Shown here piece after piece: positions 1 through 7,540 of a DNA stretch of 64,000 nucleotides; within the stretch, counting starts at the first letter, position 1; each line of letters opens with the position of its first letter. This stretch comes from Treponema primitia ZAS-1 (GTDB lineage Bacteria > Spirochaetota > Spirochaetia > Treponematales > Breznakiellaceae), in NCBI RefSeq assembly GCF_000297095.1, contig NZ_AEEA01000036.1:1-64000 (forward strand), written 5' to 3'. The position numbers were made by a program, and so were the translations under genes. The notes beneath the pieces are model-generated. The model was not told the origin of the DNA and ran no database searches. It worked only from the letters and a program-made list of their open reading frames with translations.

Positions 1-10
1 CCTTTTCTGT

Positions 11-718
11 TTAGCGCATACTACCACGATAGAAGACCCGGACCTGCTTATACAGTCCTTCGCCTTCACTCTTGGTTTCCACATCAGCGATGTCGTTCAG
101 GGTAGTGTGGATGAGCCGGCGGTCAAAGGGGTTCATGGGTTCCAGCAAAACCGAACCGCGGTTTTCCCGGACCCGATCCGCCACGGTATAGGCCAGGCGA
201 ACCAGCGATTCTTCCCGGCGGATCCGGTAGTTTTCGCTGTCCAGGATGACCCGCATATCCTCCCGGCCCTGGCGCCCGGCGTAGATGTTCACCAAAAGCT
301 GGAGGGCGTCCAGGTTTTTTCCCTTTTTTCCAATAAGGATAGAGGAATACTCGGAATCGATCTTAAGACCAATCTTCCGCTCTTCCCTGAACAGTACCGT
401 TACTTTTCCGCCATACCCCATACGTTCGATAAGCCCTTCTAAAAAATCAACCAGTTTTTGTTCAAACTCATTTTGAGATTCCGGGTCACCAAAAACTGCA
501 GCTTCTCTGAATTGACTATTTTCGGGACTGGGTTTGGAAGGATTTAAGGTAACCGGCTTGTCGGTATGAACCTGGATTTTTACAAATCCCTTCTTAAATA
601 AACCCGAACGCTGGGTTTCAAGGATTTCGACATCGAAACCATCCTTTTCAAGCCCCAGCTCTTCCGCCGCCCGATCGATTGCTTCTTTTTCGGTACGGCC
701 TTCAAATTCATATACCAT
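11..718 (-). CDS. jag: Jag/KhpB-type RNA-binding protein
   Basis: An RNA-binding protein of the Jag (SpoIIIJ-associated, KhpB) family, 235 residues. The N-terminal Jag domain occupies about residues 1-52 and begins MVYEFEGRTEKEAI. A charged linker follows, then a KH domain near residues 95-150 with the loop ILIGKKGKNLDAL, and a C-terminal R3H domain from about 165 onwards. The family binds small RNAs and mRNAs and is linked to cell-envelope homeostasis. It is the last gene of the rpmH-rnpA-yidD-yidC-jag cluster and starts 34 bases after the yidC stop. Nothing odd is seen; the family call is secure, the cellular role is inferred from relatives. Confidence 0.93.
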   Translation of the reverse strand: MVYEFEGRTEKEAIDRAAEELGLEKDGFDVEILETQRSGLFKKGFVKIQVHTDKPVTLNPSKPSPENSQFREAAVFGDPESQNEFEQKLVDFLEGLIERMGYGGKVTVLFREERKIGLKIDSEYSSILIGKKGKNLDALQLLVNIYAGRQGREDMRVILDSENYRIRREESLVRLAYTVADRVRENRGSVLLEPMNPFDRRLIHTTLNDIADVETKSEGEGLYKQVRVFYRGSMR

Positions 719-752
719 AACGCGCTCCTCGCGATAGAGATTACTTAAACGA

Positions 753-2585
753 TTATCTTTTCTTCCTTTTTTTTGGCGGCACCAGGACCGGCGCAGGGGC
801 CGGCGCTTCCGCCAATATCCCCTTTTTCTTGGCCAGATATTTGTTAATAGTAAGCTGTTGAACCAGGGTCAACACATTGGACATGATCCAGTACACCAAC
901 AAGCCCGAAGGAACATCGTAGAGGATGAAGAAAAACATAACGGGCATGAGATAGAGCATCATCTTCATCTGGGAATTGCCCTTCTGATCCGGGGTTTGGG
1001 TTACCTTTCCGTAGAGCAGCTGGGAGCCCACATAGATGAAGGGTAAAGCCCGTAGATTGCTCCACCCAAGAAGGGGCAATTGGAAAGGTGCGAAACTCCA
1101 TATTGATTCGGGCAAGGATAGATCCGGTATCCATCCGGGAATGAACATAGCTCCGCGAAGATCAAAATGGGTATTGAAGAGATTGTACATGGCAAAGAAA
1201 ATTGGAAATTGGACGAGCATGGGCAAACATCCCGAAAGAGGATTGTACCCTTCTTTTTTGTAGAGCGCCCCCATTTCGGCATTCATCTTCTGGGGATTGT
1301 CCTTGTATTTTTCCTGGAGTTCCTTGATCTTCGGCGAGAGGGTCTGCATACGCAGGGTTGACTCGGTACCTTTTTTGGTCAGGGGGAACATGACCACCTT
1401 AACCAAAAGGGTAAGGAGAATAATCGCCACCCCGTAATTGGGAATTATTTTATAGAATATTACGAGCAGCCATTTTAATAAGGTTTCCAGGGGTCCCAGA
1501 AAACCGCTGGTATTGGCAACCTTGATGAGCTGCAAATCCCGAAGCTTAAAGCTGTTGGCCGCCGTATCGTATACCCCCAGGGCGTTCTGGCTTTTGGGCC
1601 CCATGTAGAAACGGTATACATCGGCGGTGTGGGAACCGTTCACCGCAGGCCGGACCATGTACAACCGGGAACTGTCTGATATCCCCGGTTCGGAACGGGT
1701 GGAGAAAACCATTTCCGCCTGACTCGCCAAGGGTACTGCGATGAGGGTAAAATACTTACCCGCCACGGCGCCCCAGGTATACCCGGGACTGATAGTCATG
1801 GGGCTGTTTTTAGCTACCTTTGACTGGTCCCCTTCGTTCTTGAATTTGCCATTGCTAAAGGTATAATAGCGGCGATATTCATAGCGTTGGTCCAGTTTTG
1901 TGAAATGTGGGCCGAACTGGGGGGCTGAGCCCAGGGTATAGGCAACGCCGGAGGCGCCGCCCCCTGAAAAGTTGAGAGAAGACAGGGTTTGCCCCCCGTC
2001 CAGGGTAATCGTCAACTCAAACATATATTCATCGGGCCTGAAGTCGTACCGTTTTGTCAGCCGGACCCGGCTCCCGCTGGAATTTCCGCTCCCGGAAATT
2101 GCAAAATCCCGGGAAAATTCAATTATATAGTTGGAAATCCGGGTTACGTTGAAGAAGGAATTTATGGGCTGGGCGTTGATATTCCCCAGGGCAATAGTAA
2201 AAGCATGGGATTCTGTATTCCCCGGGAGGACCATTTCCACAAAATCATCCTGGTCACTGTGTTCCCGAAGCTTATAGGAAACCACATCACCCCCGACATT
2301 GGTCAGAACCACCGAGGCAAGGCCGGTATCGATAGTTACCCGCTGTTCCGTACTAGGACCGGCGCTGACGGGGGTTTCTTCAGGGAGAGCCTCCTCCGCA
2401 GAGATAATCCCGGGATCAACTGCCTGAGGTATTTCGGCGATTGCCGTAGGCGCCGCCTGCTGTTCCCCGCTTTGTTCTGTTACCGTATTTGGCTGTTTGG
2501 GAGGGAAAAATACCCCCTGGATAAAGTAGAATGCCGATATCACCACAATTGAAAGCACCACGGCCAGTAATGTTCTTTTTTCCAT
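753..2585 (-). CDS. yidC: Membrane protein insertase YidC
   Basis: YidC/OxaA insertase, 610 residues, which folds and inserts inner-membrane proteins alone or with SecYEG. An N-terminal membrane segment (residues about 5-25) is followed by a large periplasmic beta-domain (about 60-350), as in Gram-negative YidC. The conserved five-helix core begins near residue 365 (YKIIPNYGVAIILLTLLVKV) and includes the typical stretch KYKDNPQKMNAEM in the cytoplasmic hairpin. The C-terminus is very basic (PPKKRKKR), as in ribosome-contacting YidC tails. It lies between yidD and jag, the usual arrangement, and is probably cotranscribed from the rpmH promoter. Confidence 0.97.
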   Translation of the reverse strand: MEKRTLLAVVLSIVVISAFYFIQGVFFPPKQPNTVTEQSGEQQAAPTAIAEIPQAVDPGIISAEEALPEETPVSAGPSTEQRVTIDTGLASVVLTNVGGDVVSYKLREHSDQDDFVEMVLPGNTESHAFTIALGNINAQPINSFFNVTRISNYIIEFSRDFAISGSGNSSGSRVRLTKRYDFRPDEYMFELTITLDGGQTLSSLNFSGGGASGVAYTLGSAPQFGPHFTKLDQRYEYRRYYTFSNGKFKNEGDQSKVAKNSPMTISPGYTWGAVAGKYFTLIAVPLASQAEMVFSTRSEPGISDSSRLYMVRPAVNGSHTADVYRFYMGPKSQNALGVYDTAANSFKLRDLQLIKVANTSGFLGPLETLLKWLLVIFYKIIPNYGVAIILLTLLVKVVMFPLTKKGTESTLRMQTLSPKIKELQEKYKDNPQKMNAEMGALYKKEGYNPLSGCLPMLVQFPIFFAMYNLFNTHFDLRGAMFIPGWIPDLSLPESIWSFAPFQLPLLGWSNLRALPFIYVGSQLLYGKVTQTPDQKGNSQMKMMLYLMPVMFFFILYDVPSGLLVYWIMSNVLTLVQQLTINKYLAKKKGILAEAPAPAPVLVPPKKRKKR

Positions 2586-2624
2586 GTAAACTCCAAGGGG
2601 AAAGTCTATCTGCTTTCCCCATCG

Positions 2625-2843
2625 CTAAGGTACCGGATCGTAACCCCCGGGATGGAAAGGATGACAACGCAGGATCCGTCTAAGTCCCAGGAAGCCGCCC
2701 CGGAGGGCGCCGTATTTCCGCACCGCTTCATAGGTATAGACGGAACAACTGGGCGCATACCTGCAATGAGAGGGAAAATGGGGGGAAACCGCTTGCTGAT
2801 AAAACCGGATCAAAAGCAACGCCGCTTTTTGTAAAAACGTCAT
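2625..2843 (-). CDS. yidD: YidD membrane insertion efficiency factor
   Basis: Small amphipathic protein of the YidD family, 72 residues, thought to assist YidC-dependent insertion at the inner membrane. The family signature is clear: RFYQQAVSPHFPSHCRYAPSC, then YEAVRKYGALRG, then GLRRILRCHPFHPGGYDPVP at the end. The conserved cysteines and the HPGGYDPVP terminus are all present. Its start overlaps the rnpA stop by one base and yidC follows after 39 bases, so translation is probably coupled. The length is typical and I see no anomaly. Confidence 0.95.
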   Translation of the reverse strand: MTFLQKAALLLIRFYQQAVSPHFPSHCRYAPSCSVYTYEAVRKYGALRGGFLGLRRILRCHPFHPGGYDPVP

Positions 2844-3241
2844 TATTCAGTTCCTGTTAGTAAACCGGCCTTGGAAAACAACATTTTAAGCTGATCCAAC
2901 CGGTCTGCCAGGAAATCCTTACCCGGATACACCAGTAAAACCAGGTCGTAACCTGTTTTCAGCCGGTTCTGCATAAGCCGGTACGCTTCCCGGCCAACTC
3001 GCCGACACCGGTTCCGTTCCACCGCATTTCCGAATTTCCGCGCAAACGTAAAAGCAATCCGGTTATGGGAAAGCCCGTTTTCCATCCGGAACAGCTTTGC
3101 GCCCGGACAGCTAACCGTCTTTCCATGGTTAAAAACCGCCCGTATCTCTTCCCTACTCTTTAACCGTTCATTTCGCTTAAACCGAAAGGCCCCGTACGCT
3201 ACTTGCAACGAAGTTCCCCACGCAGGAAGCTCCGTAAGCAC
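2843..3241 (-). CDS. rnpA: Ribonuclease P protein component
   Basis: Protein subunit of RNase P, which helps the catalytic RNA trim tRNA 5' leaders. The family motif is visible as ARKFGNAVERNRCRRVGREA, preceded by the FxF-type strand RIAFTFARKF. The longest frame uses GTG at 3241 and gives 132 residues, slightly longer than usual. The first about 20 residues (through VAYGAF) do not look conserved, and an internal start such as TTG at residue 12 is possible. The gene sits three bases downstream of the rpmH stop, the near-universal rpmH-rnpA order. Confidence 0.94.
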   Translation of the reverse strand: MLTELPAWGTSLQVAYGAFRFKRNERLKSREEIRAVFNHGKTVSCPGAKLFRMENGLSHNRIAFTFARKFGNAVERNRCRRVGREAYRLMQNRLKTGYDLVLLVYPGKDFLADRLDQLKMLFSKAGLLTGTE

Positions 3242-3244
3242 CGT

Positions 3245-3400
3245 CTAATAGGGCTTCTTTTCATCAGAAGCGGTCAGTTTAATCCGGCCCTTTGCCCGCC
3301 GGCGCTTTAAAACAAGCCTTCCGCCGCGGGTTTTCATCCGGGCCCGGAACCCGAATTTACGGTTCCGCTTTACTTTGCTGGGTTGATAAGTCCGTTTCAT
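3245..3400 (-). CDS. rpmH: 50S ribosomal protein L34
   Basis: A 51-residue basic protein read from ATG at 3400 to TAG at 3245. It begins MKRTYQPSKVKRNRKFGFRA and contains MKTRGGRLVLKRRRAKGR, the L34 signature. It is the first gene of the minus-strand cluster, and the rnpA frame begins three bases after its stop. A TTGATC / TATACT promoter with a 17-bp spacer lies about 57 bases upstream. It has the normal bacterial length with a short C-terminal extension (ASDEKKPY). Confidence 0.96.
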   Translation of the reverse strand: MKRTYQPSKVKRNRKFGFRARMKTRGGRLVLKRRRAKGRIKLTASDEKKPY

Positions 3401-3456
3401 GGGAATTTCTCCTATCTATCTATATAATGGTCATGAAAGCAAATTAATAGAGATTT

Positions 3457-3485
3457 AGTATAGGAAAATGGGAGAGAAAGATCAA
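3457..3485 (-). promoter_or_regulatory. Promoter of the rpmH-rnpA-yidD-yidC-jag operon
   Basis: On the minus strand a -35 TTGATC (3480-3485) is separated by exactly 17 bases from a -10 TATACT (3457-3462). Both match the sigma-70 consensus well. The start codon of rpmH at 3400 would lie about 50 bases into the transcript. Confidence 0.6.
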
Positions 3486-3526
3486 TAGGTGGTCAACAAA
3501 CCTTGTCCTTGTCAAAACCACCTATT
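3484..3526. repeat. 10-bp inverted repeat between divergent promoters
   Basis: AATAGGTGGT at 3484-3493 is perfectly complementary to ACCACCTATT at 3517-3526, with 23 bases between. It lies between the rpmH promoter, whose -35 it touches, and the riboswitch promoter, whose -35 begins five bases after the right arm. Neither predicted transcript includes it, so it is more likely a DNA-level site than an RNA hairpin. Confidence 0.5.
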
Positions 3527-3530
3527 TTTC

Positions 3531-3560
3531 TTGACAAATACCCGGCTTAAACCGTATATT
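3531..3560 (+). promoter_or_regulatory. Promoter of the corrinoid operon
   Basis: A perfect -35 TTGACA (3531-3536), an 18-base spacer and a -10 TATATT (3555-3560). The expected transcription start (about 3567) coincides with the 5' edge of the riboswitch P1 stem, which independently supports the call. Confidence 0.75.
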
Positions 3561-3566
3561 TTAAAT

Positions 3567-3723
3567 GTATATTTCAAAGGAAGAGGGGCCGGACCTTTGG
3601 TTCGGAGAATCCCCCGCTAACCCGTAACTGTGATTGGGAAGATCCATCATAGACGGTCACTGGGCGATATCGCCTGGGAAGACCGATGGAGAACAGCCCA
3701 TAAGCCAGGAAACTTTGATATAC
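3567..3723 (+). ncRNA. Cobalamin riboswitch aptamer
   Basis: The leader RNA carries the B12-box signature TAAGCCAGGAAAC at 3701-3713, and the conserved core segments CCCGCTAACCCGTAACTGTG near 3612 and GCCTGGGAAGAC near 3672. The closing P1 stem is visible: GTATAT plus CAAAG (3567-3579, two-base bulge) pairs with CTTTGATATAC (3713-3723). Cobalamin aptamers bind adenosyl-, methyl- or hydroxocobalamin and normally switch uptake and biosynthesis genes off. Everything downstream to cobS concerns corrinoids, which agrees. Confidence 0.92.
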
Positions 3724-3828
3724 AACAATTTTTCGGGCTTCGAGGATAGAGCCATGAGAAAAAAGCCGAATTGCTAATCCGGTATTTTTTCCGCAGGGCG
3801 GCGGACCAAAAGTTCGATTCCGCTCCCA

Positions 3829-3858
3829 GGCTCCTTTTCTTCGGAAAGGAGTAAAGCC
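3829..3858 (+). promoter_or_regulatory. Riboswitch expression platform: SD-sequestering hairpin
   Basis: CTCCTTT (3831-3837) pairs with AAAGGAG (3845-3851), and the stem can be extended by GG at 3829-3830 with CC further out. The right arm is the Shine-Dalgarno of the ATG at 3859. No run of U follows, so control appears to be at translation initiation, not transcription termination. Between the aptamer and this hairpin (3724-3828) further pairing is possible but I could not assign it. Confidence 0.7.
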
Positions 3859-5520
3859 ATGTTTACACACAATTCTTCGGTTGGGAAACCCAGCGCCTTA
3901 CGGCGGGCAGTTTCCCTGGTTCTTGTATTGGGTCTTGTTATGGGGGTACTGTCTTTTCTTGGATGTGATACTGGTGGGGGGACCACATTCTCATCCCAAA
4001 GCGAATCCTCCACTCTGAATGATGCAGCTACTCTGGGTTTGGTTGGAACATCTGTCTCTTCCAGTAACTCCGATGTGGCAATAGTGAACATTTCTGATGG
4101 CAAAATTGTTGTTACTTCAATCAGCGAAGGAACGGCGAATATTTCGGTATTCGATAGTGACTACAAGGAAGCTACGTTTACTGTGACGGTTCTCTCGGAT
4201 GGCGCAATCACCATAGGGTCGATTACCAAATATGATCCGGATGTACCAGTTAATTTTGACATTACACCTAAAGACGGTCCCAAAAATACCGTAGCAACAT
4301 TGGGTTTAATCGCAACAAGCGCCTCTTCCAGTGACGGTACAATAGCAACCGTAGATGTGGTCAGCGGTGTTATAAAAATTACTCCGGTTAAGGCCGGTGT
4401 AGCGGCCATTTCGGCAAAAGCCGATGGAAAAACGGCGATAATCAACATAACGGTATCGGCCACCGGTAAAATCATTATAGGGACCATCGAAAAGTATGTG
4501 TCCGGGGGTTCTACCCCTACAAAGTTAGCCGGTCATTGGAAACTTGTATACGGTTCCGGCAACGCTGAGTGGTATATTATTACCTCCACAACCATTGAAT
4601 ACGGCAGCAGCGATGGGGTTGGAAGTAACTACACCGCAAACTGGAAGGGAACTATCAGGGATGTTGAAAAATTTGACGACGCCTCCGGGGTTATTATAAT
4701 TGAATATACCTCTCCAAAGCCAGAATACTATGATTATGATTACTCAAACTATCCGGATGTAACTATATTAGACGGTCCCTTTGATCCGCCCGGAAATTTC
4801 CAGTCCGTATGGTATAGCCAGCTTAGTGATACGACAGTTAAAATTTGCGGTCCCTATAATGCTTCAGAACCCCACGGTTCGGAAACCACTACCTTGGCTG
4901 CGGCTAAAGTAAAATTCAATATTGATACGGAAACTGATTATGTGTCGAGTTGGAGCGGTGTTACCGCCCAGACTAAAACAACGGATGTGCCCGTAGCTGG
5001 ATCCGGTAATTCCCCTGCGCTTGATGCAAAGCTAGTCGGTAATTGGAGGCTTGTATACGGTACCGGCAACGCTGCTGAGTGGTATATTATTACCTCCACA
5101 ACCATTGAATACGGTAGCAGCGATGAGACTGGAAATAACTATACCGCAAGCTGGAAGGGAACTATCAGGGATGTTGAAAAATTTGATAATGCCTCCGGGG
5201 TTATTATAATTGAATATACCTCTCCAAAGCCGGAATACTATGATTATGATTACTCAAACTATCCGGATGTAACTATATTAGACGGTCCTTTTGATCCGCC
5301 CGGAAATTTCCAGTCCGTATGGTATAGCCAGCTTAGCGATACGACAGCTAAAATTTGCGGCCCCTATAATGCTTCAGAACCCTACGGTTCGGAAACCACT
5401 ACCTTGGCTGCGGCTAAAGAAAAATTTAATATTGACACGGAAACTGATTATGTGTTGAGTTGGAGCGGTGTTACTGTTCAGACTAAAACAACGGATGTGC
5501 CCGTAGCTGGCGCTCAGTAA
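3859..5520 (+). CDS. Ig-like repeat lipoprotein, candidate surface corrinoid-binding protein
   Basis: First gene after the cobalamin riboswitch, 553 residues; no specific family recognised. It has a basic N-terminus, a hydrophobic stretch and a lipobox ending FLGC with the lipidated Cys at 36, so it is an exported lipoprotein. Residues about 40-125 and 126-215 are two bacterial Ig-like (BIG2-style) repeats, each ending in a VTV-type strand and an IxIGxIxKY turn. Residues about 222-381 and 391-551 are two nearly identical copies of a domain rich in Tyr and Asp (PEYYDYDYSNYPDV). The receptor gene follows after one base. By analogy with Bacteroidetes BtuG/BtuH, which are also lipoproteins beside BtuB, it may capture corrinoids at the surface; that role is inferred from context only. 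Its ATG is fixed by the SD at 3845-3851. Confidence 0.8.
   Translation: MFTHNSSVGKPSALRRAVSLVLVLGLVMGVLSFLGCDTGGGTTFSSQSESSTLNDAATLGLVGTSVSSSNSDVAIVNISDGKIVVTSISEGTANISVFDSDYKEATFTVTVLSDGAITIGSITKYDPDVPVNFDITPKDGPKNTVATLGLIATSASSSDGTIATVDVVSGVIKITPVKAGVAAISAKADGKTAIINITVSATGKIIIGTIEKYVSGGSTPTKLAGHWKLVYGSGNAEWYIITSTTIEYGSSDGVGSNYTANWKGTIRDVEKFDDASGVIIIEYTSPKPEYYDYDYSNYPDVTILDGPFDPPGNFQSVWYSQLSDTTVKICGPYNASEPHGSETTTLAAAKVKFNIDTETDYVSSWSGVTAQTKTTDVPVAGSGNSPALDAKLVGNWRLVYGTGNAAEWYIITSTTIEYGSSDETGNNYTASWKGTIRDVEKFDNASGVIIIEYTSPKPEYYDYDYSNYPDVTILDGPFDPPGNFQSVWYSQLSDTTAKICGPYNASEPYGSETTTLAAAKEKFNIDTETDYVLSWSGVTVQTKTTDVPVAGAQ
4522..5511 (+). repeat. Tandem about 480-bp duplication inside the lipoprotein gene
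   Basis: Copy 1 spans 4522-5001 and copy 2 spans 5029-5511. Copy 2 has one extra Ala codon (NAAEWY against NAEWY). Long stretches are identical at the base level, for example around 4740-4840 and 5240-5340, and the few differences are scattered. This indicates a recent or gene-converted duplication within the reading frame. Confidence 0.92.
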
Positions 5521-5521
5521 A

Positions 5522-7540
5522 ATGACCCTAAGAAGGTTTAAGGCCGGTAGTTTGCTACCGGCTTGTATTATCGGTTTATTGTTCCTCTTTCCCCTTTATT
5601 CCGATGAGGTGGATGAAGATTTTTTTGACGATGATATGCTTCTTATAGAAAATGAGGGGATTACCGTTACCGGAAGCCCGGAGACAACCCAGCAGATGGT
5701 TACGGTTACAAAAGAGGAAATTGATAGAATCCAGGCGCCGGATCTTGCAACCCTGCTGCAGGAAACGGCGGGCCTTGGATTTACCCGCTATGGTCCCTAC
5801 GGCAATCAGACGGGTATTAATTTACGGGGTTTTGATTCGGAGCGGGTTGCCTTCCTTATAGATGGGGTGCCCGTCAATTCCCCCATGTCCGGAGATTTTG
5901 AAATTAACCAGCTCAATCTGGACGCCATTGATCGTATTGAAATAATCTATGGTGGATCGGATAGCAAATATAACGTGACTGGCGCCCTGGGCGGGGTTAT
6001 TAATATTATCACCGTTAAAAAACAAAAACCCGGCTGGAGTATTGGGGCCAGTCTTTCGAATACCGGCTATAGGCCGAAAGAATATTATATCCGCGGGGGG
6101 GAAACCGGTGAACCTGAGATGAAGGATCTGCTGGACACCCAAAGTCTAAGTTTTTCTCTGGGGCATGGATCGGAAATTTTTTCCTGGAGGACCAATCTGT
6201 TTGGAAACCGCGCAGGGAACCACTATCCCTACAAGGATAATCATGATAGGGACCGCCGTAAAGAAAACAACGAAGTCCTGGACGGGGGAGCATCGACGTC
6301 CCTGATCTGGGCTCTCCCCGATTTAACAAAGGTGATTTTTTCGGGGGATATTTATTATGGGGATAAAAATATTCCCACCGGTGGATATTCGTTTACATAT
6401 GGAACACAGGATGACTTTTCAACCCGGCAGAATATTCTGCTCGACATGCCCCGGGCTTTCAGGGACGATCTTTCCACTGAATTTTCCCTTAGCCATGGAT
6501 GGACCACCATTTGGTTTGAACCTGCCGCGGGGGCGTCTTCCACACATGATCAACACGTCATTACCACGATCAACCGCTGGGCATGGTTTCCCTTATCATT
6601 CTTAACAGTCAGGGTGGGCGGCGACTACCGTTATGTCACGCTGGACTCTACAGAAATGTTAAACAAAGATAGGCATGATGGCGGTGTATATCTGACCCTG
6701 GAATACCAGCCCCATACAAAATTCCTCATCATCCCTTCGATAAAAGGAGTATTTGACCCTAATTCGGCAGTTCCGGTTCCAAAGCTCGGGTTTGTGTGGT
6801 ATGCCACGGATGATCTTACCATCAAGAATAACTATTTCCGCAGCTTCAAATTTCCCGATTTCGAAGCCCTCTACTGGCCAAGGGATGCCTATACCCAGGG
6901 TAATCCCGACCTGAAGCCTGAAGACGGCTGGGGCACGGATCTTATTTTTGCATACCGGTTTAAAAAATGGGTCAACCTTGAAAGCACTCTTTTTGCGCAG
7001 ATGACCGATGATTCAATCCATTGGTCCGCCGGCGGTGATGGCATTTGGAAGCCCTATAATGTGGGGAAGGCGGATTTCTTTGGATGGGATTCCAAAGCAG
7101 GTATTGACATTCCTCTGGCAAAGGGTCCTTTTAAAAAAATCGGGGTAAACCTTTCCTATCAATTCCTTCTTAGTTACATCTTAAGTTACGGTTATACCTG
7201 GTCTGATGAAAAGCGCATCCCCTATATGCCTATGCACACCATAGGTGTTTCCCTGGATATTCCATGGGAAATTGGTTCCGCCTCTTATGGCGGTTCAATC
7301 CTGATTACCGGACGCCACGAAAGTCTGCGGTATTCCGATACGCAAAATATTACCGAAGTAGATTTCCCTGTATTAATCGATATTATTATTAATCAAAAAC
7401 TTGGCAATGTTTTTACCGCATTTGCATCGGCGCGGAATATCCTCGACATTTCATACGAGTCTTTTGACGAATACCCCATGCCCGGCATTACCGTAACCCT
7501 GGGACTGCGGTTTAATATAGAAGGAAAGCGCCATGACTAA
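5522..7540 (+). CDS. TonB-dependent outer-membrane receptor (BtuB-like)
   Basis: Outer-membrane active-transport channel, 672 residues. A signal peptide (about 1-27, ending LFPLYSDE) precedes an acidic stretch and a TonB-box-like segment (GITVTG). The plug domain follows at about 50-170, with LATLLQETAGLGF, GINLRGFDSERVAFLIDGVP and ALGGVINIIT, all typical TBDR plug motifs. The rest is a predicted 22-strand barrel with the TBDR segment NPDLKPEDGWGTDL and a C-terminal strand GITVTLGLRFN. It follows the lipoprotein after one base and overlaps the BtuF gene by eight. The riboswitch makes a corrinoid the likely cargo; siderophores are the alternative. No TonB-ExbBD genes are in the window. Confidence 0.92.
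   Translation: MTLRRFKAGSLLPACIIGLLFLFPLYSDEVDEDFFDDDMLLIENEGITVTGSPETTQQMVTVTKEEIDRIQAPDLATLLQETAGLGFTRYGPYGNQTGINLRGFDSERVAFLIDGVPVNSPMSGDFEINQLNLDAIDRIEIIYGGSDSKYNVTGALGGVINIITVKKQKPGWSIGASLSNTGYRPKEYYIRGGETGEPEMKDLLDTQSLSFSLGHGSEIFSWRTNLFGNRAGNHYPYKDNHDRDRRKENNEVLDGGASTSLIWALPDLTKVIFSGDIYYGDKNIPTGGYSFTYGTQDDFSTRQNILLDMPRAFRDDLSTEFSLSHGWTTIWFEPAAGASSTHDQHVITTINRWAWFPLSFLTVRVGGDYRYVTLDSTEMLNKDRHDGGVYLTLEYQPHTKFLIIPSIKGVFDPNSAVPVPKLGFVWYATDDLTIKNNYFRSFKFPDFEALYWPRDAYTQGNPDLKPEDGWGTDLIFAYRFKKWVNLESTLFAQMTDDSIHWSAGGDGIWKPYNVGKADFFGWDSKAGIDIPLAKGPFKKIGVNLSYQFLLSYILSYGYTWSDEKRIPYMPMHTIGVSLDIPWEIGSASYGGSILITGRHESLRYSDTQNITEVDFPVLIDIIINQKLGNVFTAFASARNILDISYESFDEYPMPGITVTLGLRFNIEGKRHD

Noticed and set aside
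3805..3830. tRNA-like T-arm (AGTTCGATTCC)
   Set aside because: No acceptor, D-arm or anticodon arm can be folded around it; it lies in the riboswitch expression platform.
3401..3858. Replication origin next to rpmH
   Set aside because: dnaA often neighbours rpmH, but no dnaA gene, no cluster of DnaA boxes and no AT-rich unwinding repeat is seen; the gap is explained by two promoters and a riboswitch.
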